Below are positions 1 to 9,576 of a DNA stretch of 64,000 bases, in pieces; position 1 is the stretch's first letter; every line of letters starts with the position of its first letter. The DNA lies in contig CAJTYH010000003.1 of assembly GCA_910583675.1 (NCBI GenBank), forward strand, positions 1-64,000, given 5' to 3'. Both the position numbers and the translations under genes were made by a program. Source of the stretch: an uncultured Muribaculaceae bacterium. GTDB taxonomy: Bacteria; Bacteroidota; Bacteroidia; Bacteroidales; Muribaculaceae. The notes beneath the pieces were generated by a model. That model was given only the letters and a program-made list of their open reading frames with translations, ran no database searches and was not told where the DNA came from.

Positions 1-472
1 GACGCAACTTGGCGAGTTGAGCCATTCATCTCTTTTATTTTTGATTATCTTATAGAACATAGCATTCTTCTATCAATCTACCGTTTATTTGTTCAGCAAA
101 TCATCAACATAGACTTCTAAAACCGAGTAATTTTAATAAGCGTGAGCGAATTTGGCTAAAAACTATTCGTACAGCATTTTGAAACACTTGTTGGATTAAC
201 GTTTAGCTGCTTATATAACAATTCGTTTACCCTATTCTTTTATGTTAAAATTACTTTTAAACGGTTTATATCAGTTTTAGTGTCAATAAGAAATTTTTAA
301 TTACCAACAAATTTAGTGATATTTTTGCAAATGGCAATGCGATTCCTCAAATTCCTCAGGGCAACCGCATCAAAATCTGAGATGAAAAATTGTGGATTTT
401 GATGCGGTTGTCCTGAATATACCCCTGTTGCAAGTGGGCTTTGCAAATGAATTTACTATCTTTGCAGTTGAA
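1..472. other. AT-rich intergenic region at left edge
   Basis: No coding region is supported here. The stretch is strongly AT-rich. A good Bacteroidetes -7 box (TATTTTTG) lies at 320-327 and a second (TATCTTTG) at 457-464, close to the next gene's start. A large inverted repeat (356-416, listed separately) is the most distinctive structure. Confidence 0.5.
356..416. repeat. 22-bp inverted repeat hairpin
   Basis: The arms at 356-377 and 395-416 are reverse complements over 22 bp with a single mismatch (G·U in RNA), separated by a 17-base loop. There is no T-tract behind either arm, so it is not a classical rho-independent terminator. It lies just upstream of the regulator gene starting at 473. 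Confidence 0.75.
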
Positions 473-1456
473 ATGCGTAGTTTGATCTACATAGTGATTT
501 TGCTCGTCGTTACCGGATGCAGCTATTCGAGTTCCCAAACGAGGGAACTTGAGGATGCGCAGCGCCTCATGGAGAGCGATCCCGGGGCGGCATTGGATGC
601 ACTTAATGGCATTGATGTTTCGGAGTTAAGTGATTCCGCGACTGTGGCTCGTTGGGCGTTGCTTTACAGCGAGGCCATGCTGGCCAATAATCTCGCTGCT
701 CCTTCCGATAGCATTATCAATATTGCGGTTGATTTTTACAGCGCCCATAACTATAAGGACGAGTTTCAAAGAGCCTCGCGGATTAATGCGTTATCGCAAG
801 CGATCGACAATAAGGATGAACTTGCCACGGCTCTTTATCTCCAAAAGGAGAAAGAGTTCATGCTGTACAAAGAGCGGGCGACGCGTGAGCAGATTGTCTA
901 TATCGGCCTGATTGTTTTTATTATCGCCGTCGGTATAATCGTTTGGATGCGCCAGCGGCTTAAAATCAAGTCGGCACAAAATGATGCGTTGATGGCTGAA
1001 GCCTTCATGCTTAATAAATCGGTGGTATCGAAGAGTGATGACGTGAGCCGACTTCAAGCCACACTCCACGGATTGCTTGAAAATCGTTTTGCGCTTATTG
1101 ATTCTCTTTGTCAGACCTACTATGAATCGCAAGGCACAAAGACGGAACGTAAAGCCATTGCCGATAAAGTGAAAAGAGAAATAGAGGCGCTCCGAACCGA
1201 ATCTTTTTCCGATATGGAGAAAGCCGTAAACGACTGCCGCGATAATATTCTCTCTCGTATAAAATCAACGCTTCCCGACATCAGGGCCGTAGATTATCAG
1301 TTGGTCGTTTACCTCGCAAGCAACCTTTCGACACGCACCATAAGCCTTCTTCTCGGTGAGTCGGTCGAAGTTATCTACAAAAGGAAATCACGGCTTAAGA
1401 AGAGACTTCTGGAAGCGGATGCGGCAAAAAACGCCGATTTTGCAGAGATTTTTTGA
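473..1456 (+). CDS. membrane-anchored TPR-like/helix-turn-helix regulator
   Basis: A 327-residue protein with a lipoprotein-like signal (lipobox VTGC at residues 13-16), a helical TPR-like N-terminal half, one hydrophobic membrane span at about residues 138-158, a coiled-coil-rich linker and a C-terminal helix-turn-helix-like segment around 'ISLLLGESVEVIYKRKSRL'. This resembles Bacteroidetes single-span regulators that sense in the periplasm and bind DNA in the cytoplasm; that role is inferred. The reading frame is open from an ATG at 392, but that start lies inside the right arm of the hairpin at 356-416, and the signal peptide begins only at 473, so I chose 473. A TATCTTTG box at 457-464 would give an almost leaderless transcript. 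It probably regulates the receptor/RND genes downstream on the same strand. Confidence 0.6.
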   Translation: MRSLIYIVILLVVTGCSYSSSQTRELEDAQRLMESDPGAALDALNGIDVSELSDSATVARWALLYSEAMLANNLAAPSDSIINIAVDFYSAHNYKDEFQRASRINALSQAIDNKDELATALYLQKEKEFMLYKERATREQIVYIGLIVFIIAVGIIVWMRQRLKIKSAQNDALMAEAFMLNKSVVSKSDDVSRLQATLHGLLENRFALIDSLCQTYYESQGTKTERKAIADKVKREIEALRTESFSDMEKAVNDCRDNILSRIKSTLPDIRAVDYQLVVYLASNLSTRTISLLLGESVEVIYKRKSRLKKRLLEADAAKNADFAEIF

Positions 1457-1459
1457 GGT

Positions 1460-1484
1460 CAAATAGTCCCGGTCAGACTATTTG
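1460..1484 (+). repeat. perfect 9-bp inverted repeat after the regulator gene
   Basis: CAAATAGTC at 1460-1468 and GACTATTTG at 1476-1484 form a perfect stem with a 7-base loop, 3 bases after the stop codon of the regulator. With no T-run it could be a weak transcript-end hairpin or an operator upstream of the receptor gene. Confidence 0.5.
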
Positions 1485-1547
1485 CGAATCGAGTGCTACA
1501 ATGTGCTGATTTTCATTCGTTTACAAATAGAGGTGTCAGACTTTTAA

Positions 1548-1580
1548 TTTGGCGTGTGGTTACATTCGTGAGTAATTTCG
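1548..1580 (+). promoter_or_regulatory. predicted promoter of the outer-membrane receptor gene
   Basis: TTTG at 1548-1551, 21 bp spacer, TAATTTCG at 1573-1580. This matches the Bacteroidetes -33/-7 pattern except for one base in the -7 box, and sits about 20 bp before the ATG at 1600. Confidence 0.45.
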
Positions 1581-1599
1581 CAACAAAAATTCAACTCAC

Positions 1600-3681
1600 A
1601 TGAACGCCAAAATAATTATCCCAATCATTGCGGCACTCTTGACCGCATCAACTTTCGGGTCGCAGGCGCAAGAGGTCGCAGACAGCCTCACACGCGAACT
1701 TCAGGATGTGGTTGTGACCGCCAAGCAGCCCGCCACGAAACTTGTCGGGACGACCCTCGTATCCACCATTGCCGGAAGCAATCTCGCCGATCTCGGCAAT
1801 GCCCTTGATGTGCTCGCACAACTGCCGATGATAAAGGTAGAGGACAACGCCGTCAATGTCATAGGCAAGGGTAGCGTGGAAATCTACATTGACGGTCGGC
1901 CTATGCGCGACGAAATGGAACTGCAACAGATGCTATCGTCCAACCTCCGCAAAGTGGAGTTGCAGATGGCTCCAGGAGCAGAATACGAAAGCACCACAGG
2001 GGCTGTGCTACGCATCACAACCAAGCGTAATTTCGCGCAGGGACTGTCCGTTACTGACCAATTACATCTGCAATGTCGTCGGAGATGGTCTGTCATGGAT
2101 TATCTCGGCCTAAACTATCGCTTCGGGAGTTGGGACATCTATCTCAACGGGTCGTATAATCATGATGATAAGATCATAAAAGGAACTACCACGAATACCC
2201 TGACATACGACGGCAAGGAAACAATCGTAGGCAGTTCGCAGCACAACCGTTTCCCGTCAAACACCGGCACGATATGCGGCGGTTTCAACTATGCACAGGG
2301 CAATCAATCTTTCGGAGCATACTACCGCTACAATCCTGAACGTGGAGATTTCACCAACAACGGTTCTGAATGGCTCAATAGTGAAGCGCCCATCTCCCGT
2401 GTGATAGACAAAGATACTCGCACGTACAGTCATCTTGTTTCCATGTATTATGAGAACACTTTCGCCGATAAATACCTCTTGCATTTCGACGGCGATTACA
2501 AACATTCGGTTGCCGACAATTCCGTAGCAACAACCTATCCGGATGCCACTGCCGATAATGTCAACTCCAACGACAGCCGCCATTCGACCCTTTGGGCGGG
2601 GAAACTATATCTGAACTTTCCACTTGCCAAAGGCGATTTCACAGTCGGCACACAGGACAGTTACACGCATACCTCTCTGGACTATCGTATGCTCAATGCG
2701 ACGGTGGATCAATACATACCTTCATCGTTGACCGACGCTCGGCAGACATCCGCCGCAGTGTTTGCCTCCTGGGCGCGTATGTTCGGTAAATTCAATATGT
2801 CGGTAGGCGCGAGGTATGAATATGTCGATTATGATTTCAGAGTTGATGGCAAGCGCGACGAGGATGTGAGTCGCCGCGACCATATGCTTACGCCGGATAT
2901 ATCGCTGGGCTATTCTTTCAACGACCGTTCACAGATCAACCTCAGTTACAAGATGGCTACTGTCAGACCTCCATATTCGCAACTCACAAGCTCGCTTTCA
3001 TACGTCGGTCTGCACGAAATCGAAGGTGGCAACCCGGCCTTGCGCGACGAGAAGATGCATGACATCCAACTTTTCGGGATGTGGAACGACTTCATGCTGC
3101 AAGCCGACCTTACACGCGGCATTGACACCTATGCCTTTGTAAAGCGGTTATACCCTGCCGACAACCTCCAGCTGCTGATGCACCCTGTGAATATCAATGT
3201 CACCGCACTCAGCGCATGTCTTGTCTGGAGCCGTCCGATTCGCAGATGGACACCAAACATTACGCTCGGCATTTACAAGCAATGGCTTGACATATACGGC
3301 ACTAACTATAACCGTCCGATATTCTCCTATTATTTCGACAATACATTCGCTCTGCCGAAAGGCTGGAATCTGACTGTAAATATGAGCGGGCAAGGACGAG
3401 GCGACATGCATACCAATCAGTTCGGCACCACTTGGTTTACGATGGATGCCTCTATCGGCAAAACCCTCTTTAATAAATCTTTTACCCTCAAACTGTCTGC
3501 CACCGACATATTCAACACAGCCAACAATGACTGGACGATGAACACCTACGGCGTTTTCGTTGACAAGCAACAGAAATATGACCGTCAAGGGATCAGCCTG
3601 AACATAATCTATCAGTTCAATCCTCGCAAGAGCAAATACAAAGGCAATGCCGCTGCCGAATCCGAGATGAACCGATTATAA
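1600..3681 (+). CDS. TonB-dependent receptor-like outer-membrane beta-barrel protein
   Basis: A 693-residue outer-membrane protein. Residues 1-23 are a signal peptide ending at QA-Q. There follows a TonB-receptor plug-like domain ('LQDVVVTAK', 'IYIDGRPM', 'ATTGAV'-type motif at 'ESTTGAVLRITT'). The rest is a long aromatic-rich barrel of the OMP_b-brl_3 type, with alternating strands down to a short polar tail. Unlike SusC-type receptors it lacks an N-terminal carboxypeptidase-D-like domain, so it is a short plug-barrel form. The substrate is unknown. It sits between a membrane-anchored regulator and an RND efflux operon on the same strand, which suggests shared control in envelope transport. 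Confidence 0.8.
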   Translation: MNAKIIIPIIAALLTASTFGSQAQEVADSLTRELQDVVVTAKQPATKLVGTTLVSTIAGSNLADLGNALDVLAQLPMIKVEDNAVNVIGKGSVEIYIDGRPMRDEMELQQMLSSNLRKVELQMAPGAEYESTTGAVLRITTKRNFAQGLSVTDQLHLQCRRRWSVMDYLGLNYRFGSWDIYLNGSYNHDDKIIKGTTTNTLTYDGKETIVGSSQHNRFPSNTGTICGGFNYAQGNQSFGAYYRYNPERGDFTNNGSEWLNSEAPISRVIDKDTRTYSHLVSMYYENTFADKYLLHFDGDYKHSVADNSVATTYPDATADNVNSNDSRHSTLWAGKLYLNFPLAKGDFTVGTQDSYTHTSLDYRMLNATVDQYIPSSLTDARQTSAAVFASWARMFGKFNMSVGARYEYVDYDFRVDGKRDEDVSRRDHMLTPDISLGYSFNDRSQINLSYKMATVRPPYSQLTSSLSYVGLHEIEGGNPALRDEKMHDIQLFGMWNDFMLQADLTRGIDTYAFVKRLYPADNLQLLMHPVNINVTALSACLVWSRPIRRWTPNITLGIYKQWLDIYGTNYNRPIFSYYFDNTFALPKGWNLTVNMSGQGRGDMHTNQFGTTWFTMDASIGKTLFNKSFTLKLSATDIFNTANNDWTMNTYGVFVDKQQKYDRQGISLNIIYQFNPRKSKYKGNAAAESEMNRL

Positions 3682-3752
3682 ACTCAAAAACGTTATCATT
3701 GTTCCGTGGCTGCGGCGGGAGGATGGATTCATATGGAATTGTAAAAACAAAA

Positions 3753-3860
3753 TATCCTTTAAGTGTGTTAATTTTACAGTAGATTGAATATCAGGGATGC
3801 TATTACGTTAGTGCGTAGAGGAGGATTCCGGATCGTTTCCAACACAATACTTAAAGGATA
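3753..3860 (+). promoter_or_regulatory. inverted repeat spanning the leader of the RND operon
   Basis: TATCCTTTAAGT (3753-3764) and ACTTAAAGGATA (3849-3860) are perfect reverse complements. The match extends by GTGTT (3765-3769) pairing with AACAC (3841-3845) across a 3-base bulge. The right arm ends at the base before the ATG at 3861 and contains the purine-rich AAAGGA. In an RNA starting upstream of 3753, the fold would sequester the translation start; alternatively the arms are two operator half-sites. Confidence 0.5.
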
Positions 3861-4928
3861 ATGGATAGATTCACTTCATCACTTTGCTTTTATTGCACGG
3901 TATTGACTACCGTGGCGGCTGTTATGTCAGGTTGCACGCATGACGACAAACCGACGGTCTCGTCGCCGGTAAAGGTAACGGTACAGCCTGTAAGTTTAAG
4001 TCAGTCCGGGAACGGCCACACGTTCTCAGGCACCGTGGAATCTTCCAAAAGTTCCACTGTCAGTTTCCCGGTAGCAGGGACTATCACGGATATGGCAGTG
4101 GATGAGGGTGATCGTGTGGCGAAAGGGCAACTTCTGGCCAGGGTCAGGAGCGCAAATTATGTCAATGCAAGCAATATCGCCGATGCTGAGCTTGCGGAAG
4201 CCCGCGATGCCTATGCGCGCCTTAAGAAGCTGCATGATGCCGATGCCCTTCCGGAAATCAAATGGGTGGAGATCCAGAACAAGTTGAAGCAAGCCGAGAA
4301 TGCTGTCGAACTTTCAAGGCGCACAGTCTCTGATGCCAGCCTGCATTCCCCGGTGGATGGCGTAATAAGCCGTAAGATTGCAGATGTTGGGCAGACGGTA
4401 GTGCCGGCAGAACCGGTGTTCGAGATCGTCACCGTGTCCGACCTTATGATCGCCGTATCGGTGCCGGAAAGCGAGATCGGTAAAGTCGCTGAAGGGCAGA
4501 ATGCAAAAGTCAGTTTCAACACCCTCGGTATAGATTCCATAAACGGGCGTGTGAGCAGGAAGGCTGTTGTAGCCGACCCGTTGACGAGGGCATATACCGT
4601 GAAAATCAGCATTCCTACCGTAAACGGGCGTATTCTTCCGGGAATGATCGGCAATGTCGTATTTGCCGATAGCTTGCATTCAAGCGAGCCGGCAAGTGTG
4701 CTGCTTCCCTCGCAAGCCGTACTTTTGGGAGCAGACAATCGCACTTTCGTATGGGTTGTAGATAAAGGTAAGGCTGTGCGTCGTTTCGTAGATGCCGACG
4801 AACTTTCTTCGGGTGGCATATTGGTGACAAGAGGTCTTGTCGCCGGTGACAGCGTGATCGTGGCCGGGATGCAGAAGGTGGGGACAGGTACCCCCGTTTC
4901 CGCTGAGCTTTCAGATACAAATAAATAA
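3861..4928 (+). CDS. RND efflux periplasmic adaptor (membrane fusion lipoprotein)
   Basis: A 355-residue membrane-fusion protein. The lipobox is MSGC at about residues 22-25, giving an inner-membrane-anchored lipoprotein. A split biotinyl-lipoyl domain is visible ('VAGTITDMAVDEGDRVAKGQLLARV' region near residue 70-95 and 'SPVDGVISRKIADVGQTV' near 160), flanking an alpha-helical hairpin. A beta-barrel and membrane-proximal domain complete the protein. It bridges the RND pump and the TolC channel encoded directly downstream (12- and 47-base gaps). The leader carries an inverted repeat that overlaps the ribosome-binding region. Confidence 0.88.
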   Translation: MDRFTSSLCFYCTVLTTVAAVMSGCTHDDKPTVSSPVKVTVQPVSLSQSGNGHTFSGTVESSKSSTVSFPVAGTITDMAVDEGDRVAKGQLLARVRSANYVNASNIADAELAEARDAYARLKKLHDADALPEIKWVEIQNKLKQAENAVELSRRTVSDASLHSPVDGVISRKIADVGQTVVPAEPVFEIVTVSDLMIAVSVPESEIGKVAEGQNAKVSFNTLGIDSINGRVSRKAVVADPLTRAYTVKISIPTVNGRILPGMIGNVVFADSLHSSEPASVLLPSQAVLLGADNRTFVWVVDKGKAVRRFVDADELSSGGILVTRGLVAGDSVIVAGMQKVGTGTPVSAELSDTNK

Positions 4929-4940
4929 CGATTGTGAGCC

Positions 4941-7900
4941 ATGGCACAGCAGAATACTCAGAATAATGCTACGGGGAGGCCACAGTTGAAGCCTTCGCCA
5001 ATCGTAGTGGCCGGCATGAAATACAGCAAGGAAATTATCCTCATCACCTGCATATTCATAGCTTTCGGCATTTACGCCCTTAAAGTCATGGATAAGAATG
5101 AGTTTCCGTCATTTACAATCCGTGAGGGAGTAGTGGGCGCCGTTTATCCCGGAGCCTCGGTAGAGCAGATAGAACAGGAGGTGTTGAAGCCGCTTGAGGA
5201 TTATGTATTCTCCTACAAAGAGGTTGACAAGAGTAAAACTCATTCGCAAGTGTCCGGTAATACGGCCATAATATTCGTGGAGCTTGACGACAATGTGGAC
5301 GATCCGGATGGTTTCTGGAATGAATTCAAAATCGGGATGGACGGAGTGAGATTGAAACTTCCTCCCGGTGTCCTTGGTGTGGAGACGCTAAGCAATTTCG
5401 GGGCGACTTCGGCGTTGCTCATAACCATGCAGAGCAATGAGAAGACATACCGCGAACTTGACCGGTATATGGATGCCCTGAAGGATCGCCTCCGCTCTAT
5501 TGAAAGCGTGGGTGGAATGACTGTTTACGGCATGCAGAATGAGCAAATAGCGGTGTATTTCAATCCTGCTAAGCTCCAGCATTACGCCTTGTCGGAAAAG
5601 ACGGTAGGAGCCACTTTGCTCGCACAAGGTTTCCAGACTACAGGAGGAGCGTTGCGCAACGGAAGCTACACGCAGCCGATCTATGTGGCTCGTTCGGTAA
5701 ATTCGGTTGCCGACATTGCCGACATGGTGGTGTTCAGCGCCCCTGACGGCAGTGTGGTGAAATTGGGTGAAGTAGCATACATAAAGAGGGAGTACCCTGA
5801 TATGGACAGCTATATAACAAACAATTTCGACAAATGCATCCTTCTAAGTGTGGAGATGAAAGAGGGATATAATATCGTTGAAATGGGCAAGCAGGTGGAT
5901 GTGCAGCTTGAAAAAGTACGTGCGGATATTCCCGAGTCGGTTACCCTGTTCAAGATCACCGATCAACCTGTGGTGGTAAATAGTTCGGTGAATTATTTCC
6001 TTGTGGAGCTGTTGATAGCGATCATAGCAGTCGTTGTGGTGATTATGATCCTGCTGCCGCTTAAGGTGGCTTTGATCGCCGCAGCGACCATCCCGGTATC
6101 CATATTCATTTCGCTTGGATTGTTCTATGCATTCGACATAGAACTGAATACAGTGACGCTTGCGTGCCTGATAGTCTCGCTCGGCATGATCGTGGACAAT
6201 TCCGTGGTGATAATAGACGATTATGTGGAACTTATCTCCGAGGGGATGGACCACATGTCGGCTACCCTCAGAGCCGGCACCGAATTTTTCAAGGCGATAT
6301 TTTCGGCCACGTTGGCCATTTCGGTGACATTCTTTCCGTTCCTTTTGACTGTCACCGGTATGTTCCGTGACTTCCTCACAGATTTCCCATGGGGCATGAC
6401 CATAATCCTTTTCGTCTCCTTGCTCATTGCCGAGCTGCTTGTACCGTTTTTACAGCTCAAGCTAATAAAGGAGCCGATATATAAGATACAACAGGAGCAA
6501 CTGGCTTCGGGAAAGAAGAAATTCAGCCTCTTCAACTCCATGCAGAAAGGCTACGACAAACTTATCGGATGGTGCTTCAACTGGCCGAAGACGACAATTC
6601 TCCTCGGGCTGGCATGCGTGGGATTGAGCGCCTGGATGTTTGTGACTATTCCACTTCAACTTATGCCCATAGCTGAACGCAATCAGTTTGCCGTAGAGAT
6701 ATTCATGCCTCAGGGTACATCCGTAGAACGCACTACGCAGGTGGCTGATTCGCTGGAGCGCATTTTGGCAGCCGACGACAGGGTGGTGTCAATCGCGTCC
6801 TTCCATGGGTGTTCCTCTCCCCGTTTCCAGGCTACGTATGCCCCACAAGTCGGTGGGGCGAATTTCGCACAGTTCATAGTCAATACCAAGAGCAATCAGG
6901 CAACCATAGACGTGCTGAATGAATATACCGAACGCTATGAGAGCTGGTTCCCTGATGCATTCGTGAGATTCAAGCAGTTGAGCTATTCAACCGCGGACTA
7001 TCCGGTTGAGATCCGTCTTACCGGTGCAGATGAGACCACGCTCCGTCATACTTGCGACTCTATGTTGCAGATAGCGCGTAGCGTGCCTGGGTTGCGCAAT
7101 GTGCGTTCTTCGCTTGGCAATCCCGTGGCGGCAGCTGTGGTTGTACCCGATGTCACGCATGCCTCCCGGCTGGGACTTAACAGCGTACTGATCGAAACTA
7201 CGTTGGCTATGAGATATAGTTCCGGGCTTCCCGTAGCTACGGTCTGGGAAGGTGACTATGGCATACCGGTAGTACTCAAGACCGGTACATCGTCGCGATC
7301 CACGGCGGATGAGCTTCTGAACGAGCCTATGCCGGTGCTCGGATTCGGGGATGTGCCACTGAGGCAGATTGCGGATGTGGATCCGGAGTGGCATCCCGGA
7401 ATGCTGACTCGGCACAGTGGCGTGCCCTCCGTCTCGCTGATTGCGGAAGTTCAGCGTAATGTCAACGTGATAGACCGAACGGAGGCTTTGATGGACAGCA
7501 TAGGACATTATAATTTCCCGTCAGATGTTGAGATCGCGCGTGGGGGAGAATGGGACAATACCATGAGTACCCTTCCGCAGATACTTGGTGGCTTGGCCAT
7601 TGCGGTGGTGATCATATTCTTCATCCTGCTTCTGCATTATGCGGCCGCAGATACGGCGCTGTTGCTGCTTGCATGTCTGTTGCTGTGCATCCCCGGCGCC
7701 GCCGCAGGACTGAAGATACAGTCTACGGATCTTTCGCTGACTTGTGTGCTCGGCTTGGTGTCGTTGATGGGTATTCTTGTAAGAAATGCAATTGTGCTTC
7801 TGGATTACGCAGAGGAACTTCGCAATCAAGGGCAGTCTGTCCGCGATGCTGTGTTCAATGCCTCCAAACGACGTATGCGCCCCATTTTCCTCACGTCTGC

Positions 7901-8102
7901 GGCAGCTACGATGGGTGTGTTGCCTATGGTGATGGGTGACAGTGCGTTGTGGAAGCCGATGGGTGTCGTGATATTCTGGGGAACTCCGGTAACGATGATA
8001 TTCATCCTCACGGTCATTCCTGTGGCATACTGTCTCATGAAAGGTCGTGGAAAAGGCGCCAACCAGCCGCTTGCCGCTCCTCTTGAGACACATCTGATGT
8101 AA
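4941..8102 (+). CDS. RND-family efflux pump, inner-membrane permease
   Basis: A 1053-residue proton-driven permease of the AcrB/MexF superfamily, usual length. After an 18-residue polar lead, TM1 ('IILITCIFIAFGIYALKV') is followed by a large periplasmic loop with porter subdomains, then six TM helices, a second periplasmic loop and the final TM block. TM4 carries 'SLGMIVDNSVVIIDD', i.e. a single Asp followed by Asn where AcrB-type pumps have two Asp residues; this VDN form is common in other RND subfamilies. Middle gene of an adaptor-pump-TolC operon. The substrate cannot be read from sequence. Confidence 0.88.
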   Translation: MAQQNTQNNATGRPQLKPSPIVVAGMKYSKEIILITCIFIAFGIYALKVMDKNEFPSFTIREGVVGAVYPGASVEQIEQEVLKPLEDYVFSYKEVDKSKTHSQVSGNTAIIFVELDDNVDDPDGFWNEFKIGMDGVRLKLPPGVLGVETLSNFGATSALLITMQSNEKTYRELDRYMDALKDRLRSIESVGGMTVYGMQNEQIAVYFNPAKLQHYALSEKTVGATLLAQGFQTTGGALRNGSYTQPIYVARSVNSVADIADMVVFSAPDGSVVKLGEVAYIKREYPDMDSYITNNFDKCILLSVEMKEGYNIVEMGKQVDVQLEKVRADIPESVTLFKITDQPVVVNSSVNYFLVELLIAIIAVVVVIMILLPLKVALIAAATIPVSIFISLGLFYAFDIELNTVTLACLIVSLGMIVDNSVVIIDDYVELISEGMDHMSATLRAGTEFFKAIFSATLAISVTFFPFLLTVTGMFRDFLTDFPWGMTIILFVSLLIAELLVPFLQLKLIKEPIYKIQQEQLASGKKKFSLFNSMQKGYDKLIGWCFNWPKTTILLGLACVGLSAWMFVTIPLQLMPIAERNQFAVEIFMPQGTSVERTTQVADSLERILAADDRVVSIASFHGCSSPRFQATYAPQVGGANFAQFIVNTKSNQATIDVLNEYTERYESWFPDAFVRFKQLSYSTADYPVEIRLTGADETTLRHTCDSMLQIARSVPGLRNVRSSLGNPVAAAVVVPDVTHASRLGLNSVLIETTLAMRYSSGLPVATVWEGDYGIPVVLKTGTSSRSTADELLNEPMPVLGFGDVPLRQIADVDPEWHPGMLTRHSGVPSVSLIAEVQRNVNVIDRTEALMDSIGHYNFPSDVEIARGGEWDNTMSTLPQILGGLAIAVVIIFFILLLHYAAADTALLLLACLLLCIPGAAAGLKIQSTDLSLTCVLGLVSLMGILVRNAIVLLDYAEELRNQGQSVRDAVFNASKRRMRPIFLTSAAATMGVLPMVMGDSALWKPMGVVIFWGTPVTMIFILTVIPVAYCLMKGRGKGANQPLAAPLETHLM

Positions 8103-8149
8103 GGGATCGGATGTCAGATATAATTTCAGGTTCTTTTATTGGAATTGCT

Positions 8150-9445
8150 ATGAGAAGTTTCAAACTCGCGATATTATTGGTGTTTGCCATGGTTGTAAAC
8201 ATATCCAAGGCCAACGACACCGACTCCATCCTGTCACTTGACAGGTGTGTGGAACTGGCATTGGCCAACAATGCCTCCGGACGCAATGCCTCAAACAATA
8301 CCCAGGCAGCCGTAGAATTGCGAAAGGAAGCCTTTACGAAATATTTTCCGGAAGTATCCATTTCCGGTCTTGCCTTCTGGACACACAACGACGTATTGGA
8401 GTACAACATACTTGACATTATAGAAGTAGGAATCATAAACCAAGGCAAGATGGCAAGCGTGCAGGCCATGCAGCCGGTGTTCATGGGTGGACAGATCATA
8501 AATGGCAACAAACTCGCCGAAGTAGGGGAGGAGGTCGCCAGACTGAGGCAGAGACAGACTAACGATGAATTGCGCCTCACGACTGAGTCGCTATATTGGA
8601 AACTTGCAACGCTTAAGGCGACCCGTCAGGCACTTCTGGCTGCGGTTGCAACTCTTGATACGCTTGATTCCCAGGTGAAGGTTGCAGTGGATGCCGGCAT
8701 TGCCATGCGTAATGACCTGCTTAAAGTGCAACTGAAGCGAAACTCATATCGCACTGAGATGGTAGATCTTGACAATGGCATAAAGCTCGTCAAGATGCTT
8801 CTTGGGCAGTATATGGGGCTTGGAACCGAAGGGGATTTCGACATTGCATGCGACGTACCGCATGACGTTCCCGCTTTCCCCTCTGAATTGTACATTCCCG
8901 GTGAGAGCGCCCTCCCGATGACTGCGGATTATCAGCTGTTGCAAAAGAACGTGGAAGCAAAGAAGTTGGAGAAGCGCATAGAGATCGGGAAAAATCTTCC
9001 GCAGGTTGCCTTGGGCGCGGGATGGTTCTATCACGACCTGCTTAAGCAGAATCATAATTTCGGCGCGATCATGGTGGGAGTGAACATCCCCCTTTCCGGA
9101 TGGTGGGGCGGATCGCATGCAATAAAGAGAAAGTCGTTGGAATTGGACAATGCCAATAATGAACTTGTAGATCTGGGTGAAAAACTTGAAATTGAGATGC
9201 AGGATAAATGGAACAATCTTACGGCAGCCCACCGCAAGATGGATATTGCAGTGGAGGGAATAGCTGAAAGCAAAGAAAACCTGCGGCTTAACCGATTGTA
9301 TTATGAGGCCGGCATGTCTACGGTTACGGATCTACTGGAGGCTGAGGCCGGCCATAAGGAATCCATTGATGAATACATAGCGGCATATGGAGCGTTCCGG
9401 GTAGCGCGTTCCGCCTATGTAATAACTACCGGACAGACCGAATGA
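8150..9445 (+). CDS. TolC-family outer-membrane efflux channel
   Basis: A TolC-type outer-membrane factor of 431 residues from the ATG at 8150. An upstream ATG at 8111 is in frame, but the signal peptide ('MRSFKLAILLVFAMVV...KAND') begins at 8150, so that start is preferred. The two-fold repeated helical OEP architecture is visible: 'LDRCVELALANN' begins the first half and 'ITTGQTE' ends the protein. A Gly-Trp-rich strand ('LSGWWGGSH') sits in the second half. Last gene of the RND operon; a bidirectional terminator follows at 9479-9517. Confidence 0.85.
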   Translation: MRSFKLAILLVFAMVVNISKANDTDSILSLDRCVELALANNASGRNASNNTQAAVELRKEAFTKYFPEVSISGLAFWTHNDVLEYNILDIIEVGIINQGKMASVQAMQPVFMGGQIINGNKLAEVGEEVARLRQRQTNDELRLTTESLYWKLATLKATRQALLAAVATLDTLDSQVKVAVDAGIAMRNDLLKVQLKRNSYRTEMVDLDNGIKLVKMLLGQYMGLGTEGDFDIACDVPHDVPAFPSELYIPGESALPMTADYQLLQKNVEAKKLEKRIEIGKNLPQVALGAGWFYHDLLKQNHNFGAIMVGVNIPLSGWWGGSHAIKRKSLELDNANNELVDLGEKLEIEMQDKWNNLTAAHRKMDIAVEGIAESKENLRLNRLYYEAGMSTVTDLLEAEAGHKESIDEYIAAYGAFRVARSAYVITTGQTE

Positions 9446-9478
9446 GAGAATCCCTCGTTTGGCCACCACGTAAGATAA

Positions 9479-9517
9479 AGGCGATGTATCAGTGCTTTCT
9501 TTCCTGATGCATCGCCT
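9479..9517. terminator. bidirectional terminator between tolC and obg
   Basis: Arms 9479-9492 and 9504-9517 pair over 14 bp with one wobble and an 11-base loop. The hairpin is followed by GAATTTTGTCC on the plus strand and TTTATCTTA on the minus strand. It lies between the convergent genes tolC (plus) and obg (minus). Confidence 0.65.
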
Positions 9518-9576
9518 GAATTTTGTCCTTAGGTGAGATCGTGAGCGGATACCGACGGAGGTATAACCGGAATTAT

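Noticed and set aside
1..28. ATG on the minus strand reading off the left edge (MNGSTRQVA...)
   Set aside because: Only nine codons are visible, too little to call a gene.
356..538. 60-codon minus-strand open frame over the left-edge hairpin
   Set aside because: It is the translation of the inverted repeat and the antisense of the regulator's start; no start signals or similarity.
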